A program made the position numbers and the translations under genes. Shown piece by piece: positions 35,781-44,485 of a DNA stretch of 64,000 nt (position 1 is its first letter; each line of letters starts with the position of its first letter). The notes beneath the pieces are model-generated. The model saw nothing but the letters and a program-made list of their open reading frames with translations. It was not told where the DNA came from and searched no databases. Origin of the DNA: a bacterium (GTDB lineage Bacteria > Pseudomonadota > Gammaproteobacteria > Burkholderiales > Thiobacillaceae); assembly GCA_009772925.1 (NCBI GenBank), contig WOUQ01000009.1, forward strand, positions 1-64,000, read 5' to 3'.

Positions 35781-37489
35781 TGCGCTAGCCGCCATTCGCC
35801 GCTTTCCACCTTGTGTGTCAACTCCGCCGCCGAAACCGGCCGCCCCAACAGATAACCCTGCACCTGATCGCAACCCTTGCCGGCCAGGATTGCCAGTTGG
35901 CGCTCGCTCTCGACGCCTTCGGCGACCACGCGCAGCCCCAGTTCCTTGGCCAGGCCGAAGATGGCGGAGACGATCGCGAGATCGTTGGCGTCGGTTTCCA
36001 GATCGCGCACGAAGGAGCGATCGATCTTCAGGCAGGACAGGGGAAAGCGCTTGAGGTAGGCGAGCGAGGAATAGCCGGTGCCGAAATCGTCCACTGAAAT
36101 GCTCACGCCCAGGCCGCGCAGTTCGTTGAGCACCTCCTCGACCTCGCCGGGATCGTGCATGAGGGTGCCCTCGGTGATTTCCAGAGACAGGCAATCGGCG
36201 CGCAAGGCGGACTCGCCCAGCACCTCGCGCACGCGGCTGACGATGTTGCCCTGGCGGAACTGCACCGGCGACAGATTCACGGAAGCGCGCAGGCGGGTGC
36301 CCCAGGCCGCGTTCCAGCGCGCGACCTGGTGGCAACTGGCGCGCAGCGACCAGGTACCGAGGAAACCGATGAGCCCGTTTCTTTCCGCCAGGGGAATGAA
36401 TTCAGCCGGCGAGATGCCGCCCTCTTCCGGCCTGTGCCAGCGCATCAGCGCTTCCACCGCCTCGATCTCGCCGGTCGCGGCGCGGCAGATGGGCTGGTAA
36501 TGCATCTCGAATTCGCCGTTCTGGATGGCGTCGTACATGTGCTCTTCCAGCACCACGCGCCGGCTGGATTGCGCCGCCCCCTCCGCCAGATAGACCGACC
36601 AGCGGTTGCGCCCGGCATGCTTGGCGGCGGTCAGGGCGATGTCGGCGCAGCGGAACAGTTGCTGACCGTCGGCGGCATGCTCGGGATAGAGGGCGATGCC
36701 GATGCTGGCGCTCAGGTGCAGGCGACTGTCGCCGAGAATGTAGGGCCTCTGCATGGCCGCCAGCACCTTGCGCGCCACCGGCAAGACCGCGTCCAGATTG
36801 GCCGCACCCGGCAGGATCAGGGCGAACTCGTCGCTGCCGGAGCGGATCACGCTGTCGGAAGCGCGCAAGACCGCGACCAGGCGCCCCGCCGCTTCCGCCA
36901 GCAGACGGTCGCCAACCGCATGGCCAAGGGCGTCATTGACCTTCTGGAAACCGTCCAGATCCATGTGCAACAGGGCAAACGCATGCTCCGGCCGGCGCGC
37001 CAGTTCTTCCAGTTGCTCCAGCAGGTGGGGCCGCGTCGGCAAGCCGGTGACGGGATCGGCGGCGATGCTCGGGGCGGCGGTCTCGCCGGCGCGGACAAGC
37101 TCCCCCAGCTCCCAGGCAGCGAACAGCAACTCCGCGCGCTCCCCCGCGCCGGCCAGATGCAGTACGCGACAGGTCACCGCCAGGGAAACCCCGTCCGCGC
37201 GCAGCAGGCGCACATTCAGCGCCTGGCGGCCAAGCTTGCCGGCCTGCGCCAGGACGGCGCGCAGGGCCGGCTGATCTTCCTCCGCGACCATGCTGAGCAG
37301 GTCATCGCCACGCCGGAAGTGCTCCGCGTCATAGCCCAGCCAGGCCGCGCCCGCATGCGAGACGAAGCGCACCGCGCCGCGCGGCGAGACGCGCGAGAGG
37401 AAATCCGCCAGGCGGTCGGCCAGACGTTCCCCGGAGGCGGGCGCGACGGACGGATCGGAGTGGCTGCTGGGTAATGCGGCTGAGTTCAA
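35777..37489 (-). CDS. PAS-GGDEF-EAL protein, probable c-di-GMP phosphodiesterase
   Basis: 570 residues. A PAS-like N-terminus (about 25-130), a GGDEF domain (about 140-300) whose signature is GSDEF at 218-222, not GGDEF, and an EAL domain (about 315-565) with the catalytic EALMRWH, NLSPVQFRQG, ITEGTLM, DDFGTGYSSLAYLKRFP and EGVES motifs intact. No transmembrane segment, so cytosolic. The altered GGDEF signature makes a phosphodiesterase role more likely than cyclase; the degenerate domain may bind GTP as a regulator. A perfect CRP-type site lies about 75 bases upstream. Confidence 0.88.
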   Translation of the reverse strand: MNSAALPSSHSDPSVAPASGERLADRLADFLSRVSPRGAVRFVSHAGAAWLGYDAEHFRRGDDLLSMVAEEDQPALRAVLAQAGKLGRQALNVRLLRADGVSLAVTCRVLHLAGAGERAELLFAAWELGELVRAGETAAPSIAADPVTGLPTRPHLLEQLEELARRPEHAFALLHMDLDGFQKVNDALGHAVGDRLLAEAAGRLVAVLRASDSVIRSGSDEFALILPGAANLDAVLPVARKVLAAMQRPYILGDSRLHLSASIGIALYPEHAADGQQLFRCADIALTAAKHAGRNRWSVYLAEGAAQSSRRVVLEEHMYDAIQNGEFEMHYQPICRAATGEIEAVEALMRWHRPEEGGISPAEFIPLAERNGLIGFLGTWSLRASCHQVARWNAAWGTRLRASVNLSPVQFRQGNIVSRVREVLGESALRADCLSLEITEGTLMHDPGEVEEVLNELRGLGVSISVDDFGTGYSSLAYLKRFPLSCLKIDRSFVRDLETDANDLAIVSAIFGLAKELGLRVVAEGVESERQLAILAGKGCDQVQGYLLGRPVSAAELTHKVESGEWRLAQ

Positions 37490-37556
37490 GTGACGTAACC
37501 GTGTTCCGGCATGGATGGTTTATCGGCCGTTTGCCCGGGAACTTGACGGCCGGGCC

Positions 37557-37572
37557 TGTGAAGCGTGTCACA
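37557..37572 (-). promoter_or_regulatory. CRP/Vfr-type binding site upstream of the GGDEF-EAL gene
   Basis: TGTGA-AGCGTG-TCACA, a perfect match to the CRP consensus TGTGA-N6-TCACA. It sits in the 175-base gap between the cyclic-nucleotide phosphodiesterase-like gene and the GGDEF-EAL gene. A weak GATAAA (-10 like) lies nearer the start codon. Confidence 0.75.
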
Positions 37573-37664
37573 TCCTATGGCAGGCGTCGTAAAAACCGAC
37601 GCAGCCGCGAAAATCGAAGCGCAATCCCGTCCGCATCGTCCCTGCGCGGCCGGAGCCGGGAGAA

Positions 37665-38426
37665 TCAGATTTCCAGCACCTGGCCCTGGCTGAGGGCGGT
37701 GACAGGGCGCGCTGTCGCCGCCGCCAGTTCGGCGAGGATGCCGGCCTCGCCGCCGGGCTTGAGATGGCTGATCCACACCTCCGGGCCGGACCGCAAACGC
37801 GCCAGATCGGCCGCCAGGCTGGCCGGATGGTAATGGCGGGCGGCATGGGCGATGTGCGCCTGGGCGTTCTCGAAGGAGCATTCCACCACCAGATGGCGCA
37901 GGTCGGCGGCTTCGGCGGCCGCCTGCCACAGCGCGTCGTGGCTGTCGGTATCGCCGGAGAACAGCAGGCTGCCGGCCGCGCCGCGCAGCAGGTAGCCGGT
38001 GGCCGGCACCACGTGGTGCGCATCGATGGCGGTGAATTCGCGCGCGCCCAGGCGCAGCGGCCGTCCCACGGCAAGCGGGGCGTAGCGCAGGAACGGCGCT
38101 TCCGCCGAAGGGATGCGCGAGAAATCGGGCCAGATGCGCCAGTTGAACAGGTGGTCCTTGAGGATCTCCAGCACTTCGGGAATGGCGTGCAGCGTCAGCG
38201 GCTGCGCCCGCTCGCCGGCGACGCTGTCGAGCAGCAGGGGCAGACTGAGGATGTGGTCGAGATGGCTGTGCGTGAGCAGGACGTGGTCGATGCGCAGCAG
38301 CGCTTGGCGCGACAGGCGGGTGACGCCACTGCCGGCGTCGAGCAGGATGTCGTCGTCGACGAGGAAGGAGGTGGTGTGGCGCCCGTCGCCGATGCCGCCG
38401 GAGCAGCCGAGAACCTCGATGCGCAT
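37665..38426 (-). CDS. Metallo-beta-lactamase-fold class II cyclic-nucleotide phosphodiesterase-like protein
   Basis: 253 residues. The N-terminus MRIEVLGCSGGIGDGRHTTS and the metal motif LLTHSHLDHILSLPLLLDSV are typical of class II 3',5'-cAMP phosphodiesterases and related MBL hydrolases; LLFSGDTDSHDALW and ISHLKPGG supply later metal ligands. No signal peptide. It starts 10 bases after a CHASE2 nucleotide cyclase gene, so a role in degrading that enzyme's product is a natural inference; other MBL substrates cannot be excluded. Confidence 0.82.
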   Translation of the reverse strand: MRIEVLGCSGGIGDGRHTTSFLVDDDILLDAGSGVTRLSRQALLRIDHVLLTHSHLDHILSLPLLLDSVAGERAQPLTLHAIPEVLEILKDHLFNWRIWPDFSRIPSAEAPFLRYAPLAVGRPLRLGAREFTAIDAHHVVPATGYLLRGAAGSLLFSGDTDSHDALWQAAAEAADLRHLVVECSFENAQAHIAHAARHYHPASLAADLARLRSGPEVWISHLKPGGEAGILAELAAATARPVTALSQGQVLEI

Positions 38427-38436
38427 GCGCCGGCTC

Positions 38437-40635
38437 CTATTTGCTGGTGAAGGTGAACACCCCGTCCCAGTCGGCGGCGGGCGGATTGAAGCGGAAATGG
38501 GTGACGCGATCGAGGTAGACCTGGTACAGCTTGCGCGGCTGCCGGCGGCTCAGTTCCATCAGCTTGATCTCCGCCTCGTCCCAGCGCCGCGCCTCGTAAT
38601 CGGCGAAGGCGGCGGCGAAGTCCTCGACCTCCCTGGCGCGCTCGGGCGACAGCTCAGCGGCGTGTCCGAGGGGCTCGTAGATGGACACTGGCTGATCCTT
38701 GCCCTTGACCCGCACGCGATCGATCAACTGGCAGGCGATGTCGGCGCAGGCCTCGCGCGTTGCCTCGCCCACCAGCACGCCGACGCCATACTGGCGGGTC
38801 AGGCTCTCCAGACGCGAGGCCAGATTCACCGCGTCGGCCATGACGGTGTAGGCCATGCGGAACTCGGAACCCATGTTGCCGACGCTCATGCGGCCGGTGT
38901 TGACGCCCACGCCGATCTTCACCGGCGGCCAGCCGCGCGCCTCCAGAACCGGGTTCAGCCGCTCCAGCTCGGCCTGCATGGCCAGCGCCGCGAGCACCGC
39001 GTCGCGGGCATGCTGTGCGTCGCTCATGGGCGCGCCCCAGAAGGCCATGATGGCGTCGCCGATGTACTTGTCGATGGTGCCGCGCCCTTCCTGCACCACC
39101 CGCGTCATCGCCGACAGGTAGACGTTGAGCATCTCCGCCAACTGGGCGGCTTCCAGCTTTTCCGAGATGCCGGTGAAGCCGACGATGTCGGAGAACAGCA
39201 CGCTCATCACGCGGGACTCGCCGCGCAGGCTGTAGCGCGCGGGATCCCGCGCCATCTCGTCGACCAGTTCCTGCGGCACGTACTGGCCGAACAGGCGGGT
39301 GATCTGCGCCTTCGAGCGGGCCTCGACGAAGAAGCCCCAGCTCATGTTGAGCACGAACAGGCCCCACACCGTCAGCAGCGGCGCGGCCAGAGGCAGTTGC
39401 GCGTGCGCGGCGGTCCAGGCGTAAAAGTTGCCGGCGACCAGCAGGATGCTCAGCAGCAGCGCGGCCAGCGCCGCCCACAGCGGCGTGGCGAGCGGTAGCA
39501 GTGCCGCCAGCAGCAGGCCGAAGACGACAATGACGGTCACTTGCAGGCCGGTGCTGCCCACCGGCTCCCATTTCACCGTGCCGTCGAGGATGCCGGCGAT
39601 CAGGTTGGCGTGGATCTCCACGCCCGGGAAGACCTTGGAAACCGGCGTCACGCGCAGGTCCATGATGCCGGGGGCGGTGGAACCGATGAGGACGATGCGC
39701 CCTTCCAGCAGGGCGGTGGGGGCGCGCGCGTGGATGACATCGGTGGCGGGCAGGTAGGGAAAGGCCTGCTCGGCGCGATAGGGCACCAGGGCGCGGCCAG
39801 CCCCGTCCAGGGGGATGCGCAGGCCGTCCAGGTCGAGAGCGGGTGGCCGGTAGCCCGCCCCCGGCCGCGGCCGCGCGGCATCGATGCCCATGCCGGCCTG
39901 GGTGGTGACGAGGGACAGCGAGCCGTAGCAGTGGCCCGCGTGCTCGATGACCATGGGCATGCGCCGTGCCACGCCGTCGAAATCCGCCTCCATGTTGAAG
40001 AACGCGGCGCCGGCGGCGCGCGCCTGCAGGCGCGGCAGGTTGGCGTTGTAGCCTTCCGCCCGCACGGGGGTCACACCCAGGCCGCGGAGCTCGGCGCAGT
40101 CCAGCACGGGCGCCGGCAACTGGCCGACGCGCTGCGCCGGCGGCAGGACATTGAAGTAGAAACCCAATACCGACGGACCCGCCGCCAGCGCCTCGGCGAG
40201 CATGCCGTCATAGTCCAGGCCGGAGCGGATGCGCGCCAGGCTGGCGGCGAAACCGGCGTCTCCGGCCAGCGCGCCGCGCGCCAGCTGCTCCAGCACCGGC
40301 AGGCCGGAACTCTGGTCGGCCTCGGCGAACACCACGTCGAAGCCCACCGCGGCGACGCCGTACTGCTCGAACAGATTGCGCGTCAGGCGGGCAGTCTGCT
40401 CCCTGGGCCAGGGCCAGCGGCCGATCTCCTTGAGGCTTTTCTCGTCGATGTCGACGATGACCACGCGATCATCCCCGCTGCGGTCCTGGAACAGCAGCAC
40501 CTTCAGGTCGTACAGGGCGGCATCCAGGCGATCGACGAAACCCAGACGAAAAAGCCCTCCGGCATGGAAGGCCAACAGCAACAGCAGCACCAGGCTGGCG
40601 ATGAACTGGCCGAGGACGCGGCGACCGCGCAGGTT
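38437..40635 (-). CDS. CHASE2-domain class III adenylate/guanylate cyclase
   Basis: 732 residues from GTG 40635, which has GGGGA six bases upstream (a TTG at 40653 is possible). An N-terminal membrane helix is followed by a periplasmic CHASE2 sensor (about 35-330; DDRVVIVDIDEKSLKEIGRW, ILIGSTAPGIMDLR-like segment), a cluster of membrane helices (about 345-435), and a class III cyclase domain (about 470-660) with VLFSDIVGFTGISE and DKYIGDAIMAFWG. The lysine in DKYIGD and the YTVMADAVNLASRLE segment favour ATP over GTP. First-messenger unknown. Next to a phosphodiesterase-like gene. Confidence 0.9.
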   Translation of the reverse strand, partial: NLRGRRVLGQFIASLVLLLLLAFHAGGLFRLGFVDRLDAALYDLKVLLFQDRSGDDRVVIVDIDEKSLKEIGRWPWPREQTARLTRNLFEQYGVAAVGFDVVFAEADQSSGLPVLEQLARGALAGDAGFAASLARIRSGLDYDGMLAEALAAGPSVLGFYFNVLPPAQRVGQLPAPVLDCAELRGLGVTPVRAEGYNANLPRLQARAAGAAFFNMEADFDGVARRMPMVIEHAGHCYGSLSLVTTQAGMGIDAARPRPGAGYRPPALDLDGLRIPLDGAGRALVPYRAEQAFPYLPATDVIHARAPTALLEGRIVLIGSTAPGIMDLRVTPVSKVFPGVEIHANLIAGILDGTVKWEPVGSTGLQVTVIVVFGLLLAALLPLATPLWAALAALLLSILLVAGNFYAWTAAHAQLPLAAPLLTVWGLFVLNMSWGFFVEARSKAQITRLFGQYVPQELVDEMARDPARYSLRGESRVMSVLFSDIVGFTGISEKLEAAQLAEMLNVYLSAMTRVVQEGRGTIDKYIGDAIMAFWGAPMSDAQHARDAVLAALAMQAELERLNPVLEARGWPPVKIGVGVNTGRMSVGNMGSEFRMAYTVMADAVNLASRLESLTRQYGVGVLVGEATREACADIACQLIDRVRVKGKDQPVSIYEPLGHAAELSPERAREVEDFAAAFADYEARRWDEAEIKLMELSRRQPRKLYQVYLDRVTHFRFNPPAADWDGVFTFTSK

Positions 40636-40659
40636 CACACGCCGTCCCCGCAAACGGGA

Positions 40660-41622
40660 TCAGCGCAGGCGATAAAAACGCTTTTCACCGCTCTGTCCTT
40701 CGGGCACGCCCTCCAGCCGCTCGCCCACCGCCTCCGCCAGATGTTCCAGGCGATCCGCCGGCGGCGGATGGGTCTTGAACAACAGGGAGACGCTCTTGTC
40801 GTTCCTCGGCACATGGCCGATCTCCGCCAGCACCGCCGGCAGGGCGTAGACGTCGTAGCCGGCGCGCGCCGTCAGCACCATGCCGATGCGGTCGGCCTCG
40901 TATTCCGCATCCTTGTCCAGACCGCGCGCGACGATCTCGGCGCCATTGCCGATGAGGTTCTGCACCAGTTCGCTTTCGTCCTTCACCTTGCGGCCGAGAA
41001 AACCGCCGAGGGCGGCGATGCCCTGCGACTGCCGCAGCAGCTTGAGGTGATGCTGGCGGAGGACATGGCCGATCTCATGGCCCAGCACGCCGGCCAGTTC
41101 CGCCTCGTTGCGCAGCTTGCGATACAGCCCCTTGGTAAGGAAAACGTAGCCTCCCGGCGCGGCGAAGGCGTTGATGGCGTCGCTGTCGATGACGCCGAAA
41201 TGCCAGGGCAGGTCGGGCCGCTCGCTCTGCAGGGCAACCCAGAGCCCGACCCGGTTGACGTAGCGTTGCAGGGCTTCGTCGCGCACCAGCGGCGCGGCGC
41301 CGAGCAGATTGCCGGCGATCTGCTGGCCGATGCGCACTTCCTCTTCCTGCGTGGTGGCGCCGCCCAGCAAAGCCTTGAGCAGTTGATCGCGCGGCTTCTC
41401 GGGGGCGGCCGCGGGCGCCACGGGCGGTGCTGGCCGGGTGGGGACGGCGGGCGGTGCGGGCGGGACCGGCTGTGTGGGGGCCGGCTGCGCGGGCGCCGAC
41501 TGGCCCCGCATCATTTGCTTCAGGATCTCCTCCAGGTCGCCGGCCTGGGCGAAGCCCGCACCCAGCACGATGGCAACGAGCAGGGTCGGCAGGGTTTTGC
41601 GCATCACGCGGACCCTGTTCAT
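40660..41622 (-). CDS. Secreted M48-family metalloprotease
   Basis: 320 residues. Signal peptide ending GFAQA, a Pro/Ala-rich linker (about 40-75), and a peptidase M48 domain with the zinc motif HEIGHVLRQHH and the third ligand in EYEADRIGM. FAAPGGYVFLTKGLY precedes the active site. Related to BepA/LoiP-type proteases that act on outer-membrane proteins; the TPR part of BepA is absent. Its ATG overlaps the stop of the SH3-domain gene (ATGA). Confidence 0.9.
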   Translation of the reverse strand: MNRVRVMRKTLPTLLVAIVLGAGFAQAGDLEEILKQMMRGQSAPAQPAPTQPVPPAPPAVPTRPAPPVAPAAAPEKPRDQLLKALLGGATTQEEEVRIGQQIAGNLLGAAPLVRDEALQRYVNRVGLWVALQSERPDLPWHFGVIDSDAINAFAAPGGYVFLTKGLYRKLRNEAELAGVLGHEIGHVLRQHHLKLLRQSQGIAALGGFLGRKVKDESELVQNLIGNGAEIVARGLDKDAEYEADRIGMVLTARAGYDVYALPAVLAEIGHVPRNDKSVSLLFKTHPPPADRLEHLAEAVGERLEGVPEGQSGEKRFYRLR

Positions 41623-42167
41623 AGGCCCCCCTCGTTCCAGGGAAAAGCGGAACCATTCTGTTTGGGCTGGTTGGACTGCCGCTTGGGATTGGGCAGATAG
41701 GCCAGCTTGGCGGGGCGCAGGCCCACCTCGCGCGCATACGCTTCCGCTTCCGCCCGGCTGCTGGCGTAGCCGCTCAGGCGTTGCAGTTCCGCCGCGTTGA
41801 AGCGGGCCAGCTTCAACTCCTCCTCGTCAAGGCCGCGCACTCCGGCCACCGCCACCACCTTGCCCGGATCGCGCCGGGCGGTGCCCGCCTCCACCGCGCC
41901 GAGCACGTCACCGAGGCCGGTTGCCGGGGCGGTGGTGCGGACCGACAGGATGCGCACCCAGCCGCTTCGGCCGCCGCCGGAAATGCGCGTCCAGCCGCCC
42001 TGACGGGCGACGATGTCGACCGTGGCGCCCTTGGCGACGCGGCCGACGGCGGCGGCGTTGGCGGCGGGCGCGGTCCTCAGGTCATCGTCGCGCAGCATGA
42101 CACCCGGAGCGGCGAAAGCCGGGGCGGACAACAGGCAGACGGACAACAGGGCAAGGGTGGCTTTCAT
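41619..42167 (-). CDS. Secreted bacterial SH3-domain protein
   Basis: 182 residues. Signal peptide ending AFAAP, then an SH3b domain (about 20-78; DDLRTAPAANAAAVGRVAKGATVDIVARQGGWTRI split over the domain, and SGWVRILSVR). The C-terminal half (GVRGLDEEELKLARFNAAELQRL) has no recognised domain. The fixed overlap with the M48 protease gene suggests the two act together, possibly in envelope quality control; this is inference. Confidence 0.8.
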   Translation of the reverse strand: MKATLALLSVCLLSAPAFAAPGVMLRDDDLRTAPAANAAAVGRVAKGATVDIVARQGGWTRISGGGRSGWVRILSVRTTAPATGLGDVLGAVEAGTARRDPGKVVAVAGVRGLDEEELKLARFNAAELQRLSGYASSRAEAEAYAREVGLRPAKLAYLPNPKRQSNQPKQNGSAFPWNEGGL

Positions 42168-42249
42168 GGCGGGATCTCGTCAGACGTTCACATGATACAA
42201 CCGCCTTAACCGGGAATTGGTTGACCGCCACCGGTAGTACCATTCCGCC

Positions 42250-43044
42250 ATGGCCTTCCTGACTCCCTTACTCACCCGCCGGGGCGCCGGGCTGCTCGGC
42301 ACCTGGCGCATCTGGCGCGACACCCTGCGCTTCGCCGGGCGCGCCATCGTCTTCGCCTGCGCGCCGTCGGCCTACAACAGCGCCACCCGCGACGTGGTGA
42401 TGAAGCAGATCTATTTCACCGCCTGGCAGATCCTGCCCCTCTTCACGCTGTTCGCCGCGCTGCTCTCCTACATGCTGATCCAGATCGTGGTGTCCACGGC
42501 GGCGCAGTTCGGCTATTCCGAATACGCCCTGGAACTGTCCGTGCGCATGCTGGTGCTGGAAATCCTGCCCCTGCTCACCGCCCTGTTCGTGGCCCTGCGT
42601 TCCAGTTCCGCCATCAACACCGAGGTGGCGCTGATGAAGATCCAAGGCGAGATCGAGGCCCTGGAGGATGCCGGCGTCGATACCCTGCGTCTGGAATTCA
42701 TGCCGCGCGTCATCGGCGGCGTGGTCTCCGTGCTGGCCCTGGTCACCGTCAGTTCGGCGCTCACCCTGGTGCTGGCCTATGTCGCCGTGTACGGCCCGCA
42801 ACCCTGGAGCCTGCCCGATTTCTCGCGCGTCATGGCCAAGGTGTTCGACGCGCAAATCATGCTCGGACTGCTGCTGAAGACCCTGGCCTTCGGCCTCGCC
42901 GTCACCGTCATTCCGGTGGCCGAGGGCCTGGCCACGCCGCGCAAGCTGTTCATGGCGCCGGTTTCCGTGCTGCGCGGCATGGTCAGGCTGTTCTTCGTGC
43001 TGATGCTGATCGAGATGCTCTCGCTGGCCTACAAATACACATGA
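42250..43044 (+). CDS. MlaE-family ABC transporter permease
   Basis: 264 residues with five or so hydrophobic helices. MlaE signatures are LRFAGRAIVF, GYSEYALELSVRMLVLEILPLLTALFVALRSSSAINTE spread over 100-135, and EALEDAGVDTLRLEFMPRVIG (the coupling helix). Inner-membrane part of an Mce-type lipid transporter. It overlaps the next gene by ATGA and leads a four-gene operon. Confidence 0.88.
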   Translation: MAFLTPLLTRRGAGLLGTWRIWRDTLRFAGRAIVFACAPSAYNSATRDVVMKQIYFTAWQILPLFTLFAALLSYMLIQIVVSTAAQFGYSEYALELSVRMLVLEILPLLTALFVALRSSSAINTEVALMKIQGEIEALEDAGVDTLRLEFMPRVIGGVVSVLALVTVSSALTLVLAYVAVYGPQPWSLPDFSRVMAKVFDAQIMLGLLLKTLAFGLAVTVIPVAEGLATPRKLFMAPVSVLRGMVRLFFVLMLIEMLSLAYKYT

Positions 43045-43493
43045 AACCCGTCATGCAATGGCTGGACGATGACGCCGGCCGCCGCGCCCTCATCGCCGCG
43101 CATCCGGAGTCCATCCTGGTTTCTCCCGACCTGCCTTTGCGCGCCAACCTGTCGGTGCTCGACAACATCGCCATGATTCCCCAGTACCGCGAGAACCTGG
43201 CCTACGACGCCGCTGCCGACCGGGCCTGGGCGTTGTTGGGCCGGGCCGGCCACACGGACATTGCCTTCCGGCGGGATCCGGACCTGAACCATGAGGAGCG
43301 CTTCGTCGCCAAGCTGCTGCGCGCCCTCATCGCCGCCCCCCCTGTCATTCTGGTGGATCGTCCGGGTATGCTGTTGCCGGACCTGCATTACCCGCCTTAT
43401 CTCGAAAACCTGCTGGCTCGACTGGAAGACCTCCCCAACGACTGCTGGATTCTGGATTACCGATGGAACGCCCCCCTGTACCCGAGCCGGTGA
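43041..43493 (+). CDS. Vestigial ABC ATPase-like protein of the Mce operon
   Basis: 150 residues. It aligns by eye to the middle of an ABC ATPase: PDLPLRANLSVLDNIAMIPQY corresponds to the region after the Q-loop, LNHEERFVAKLLRALI to the signature helix (normally LSGGExQRVxxARAL), and PVILVDRP to Walker B (normally LLLDEP). The first ~45 residues with Walker A are absent, and the catalytic glutamate is replaced by arginine. It sits exactly where MlaF would be. Catalytic ATP hydrolysis is therefore unlikely. The reading frame is intact and overlaps both neighbours. Confidence 0.75.
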   Translation: MKPVMQWLDDDAGRRALIAAHPESILVSPDLPLRANLSVLDNIAMIPQYRENLAYDAAADRAWALLGRAGHTDIAFRRDPDLNHEERFVAKLLRALIAAPPVILVDRPGMLLPDLHYPPYLENLLARLEDLPNDCWILDYRWNAPLYPSR

Positions 43494-44485
43494 AACGGCC
43501 CATCGTGCCCCCCCTGGTGAAGAACCTGGAGCTGAAGATCGGCCTGTTGCTGAGCTTCACCCTGGTGCTCATCGCCGCCTTCGCCCTCTACGTCCTGCAC
43601 GCGCGCGGCGCCTTCGAGGAGACCCGCAGCCTGGTGCTCATCGCGGAGAACGCCGAGGGGATCAGCGTCGGCATGCCGATGACCTTCTCCGGCTTTCGCA
43701 TCGGCCAGGTCAAGCGGCTCGACCTCGGCGACAAGGGCGAGGTGCGCATCGAAATTGCGGTGCCGGAACAGGACGCGCGCTGGCTGAAGCAGAGCAGCGT
43801 GTTCCTCCTGGAAAGAAACCTGCTGGGCGTGGTCAAGATCAAGGCCTTTAGCACCGACCTCAGCGACGCGCCGCTGCCCGACGGGGAAACGCGCGCTCTC
43901 CACACCGGCGACATCGCCCAGGAAATCCCGCTGCTGGTGGAACGCATGAAAGACATCCTCACCAACGTGGAAGCCATGACCACGGGCGAGTCGGCGATCA
44001 ATCGCACCCTCGGCAGCGTCGCCACCGTCGCCGACCGCATGGCCGGCGAATACGGCATCCTCGAGGGGGTGCTGGGCGGTCCCGAGCAGGCTCGGCAGGT
44101 GGTCGGCGTCCTGGAAAAGACCAATTCCCTGCTGGCCCACCTCGACGGCGTCTCCCTCAAGGTCGACGGCATCCTCACCAAGACCGACAGCCAGGTATTC
44201 GGCCCCGACGGCGTCATGGACCAGACCCGGCAGTCGGTGGCCAAGGTCAACGCCATCCTGGGCGACGCCCGCGACAGCCTGCGCAAGGTCGATGTCATCC
44301 TGGCCAACGCCCAGACCGCCAGCGCCGACATCACCAAGATCACCGGCAACGTCAGCGCAGCCACCGCCGACATGGGCCGCCTGCGCGCGGACGTCGACGA
44401 CAGCCTGCGCAAGATCAACCACCTGATCAACGAGATCAACCGCAAATGGCCGTTCACCCGCGACGTGGAGATCCGCACGCCATGA
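43463..44485 (+). CDS. MlaD/Mce-family substrate-binding protein
   Basis: 340 residues. One N-terminal membrane helix (about 25-45), an Mce domain (about 50-135; FEETRSLVLIAENAEGISVGMPMTFSGFRIGQVKRL) and a long helical tail (about 150-330) with regular hydrophobic spacing, as in Mce proteins that form periplasmic tubes. It likely carries lipids between membranes. Overlaps the preceding gene by 31 bases and the following lipoprotein gene by ATGA. Confidence 0.88.
   Translation: MERPPVPEPVKRPIVPPLVKNLELKIGLLLSFTLVLIAAFALYVLHARGAFEETRSLVLIAENAEGISVGMPMTFSGFRIGQVKRLDLGDKGEVRIEIAVPEQDARWLKQSSVFLLERNLLGVVKIKAFSTDLSDAPLPDGETRALHTGDIAQEIPLLVERMKDILTNVEAMTTGESAINRTLGSVATVADRMAGEYGILEGVLGGPEQARQVVGVLEKTNSLLAHLDGVSLKVDGILTKTDSQVFGPDGVMDQTRQSVAKVNAILGDARDSLRKVDVILANAQTASADITKITGNVSAATADMGRLRADVDDSLRKINHLINEINRKWPFTRDVEIRTP

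Noticed and set aside
39541-41700. 719-residue open frame on the plus strand opposite the cyclase and protease genes
   Set aside because: Antisense of clear CHASE2-cyclase and M48 coding sequence, with no domain signature of its own.
43041-43493. Frameshifted pseudogene of a full ABC ATPase
   Set aside because: The upstream bases code the permease C-terminus with ATGA coupling; no Walker A segment is visible in another frame, so a kept short protein fits better.
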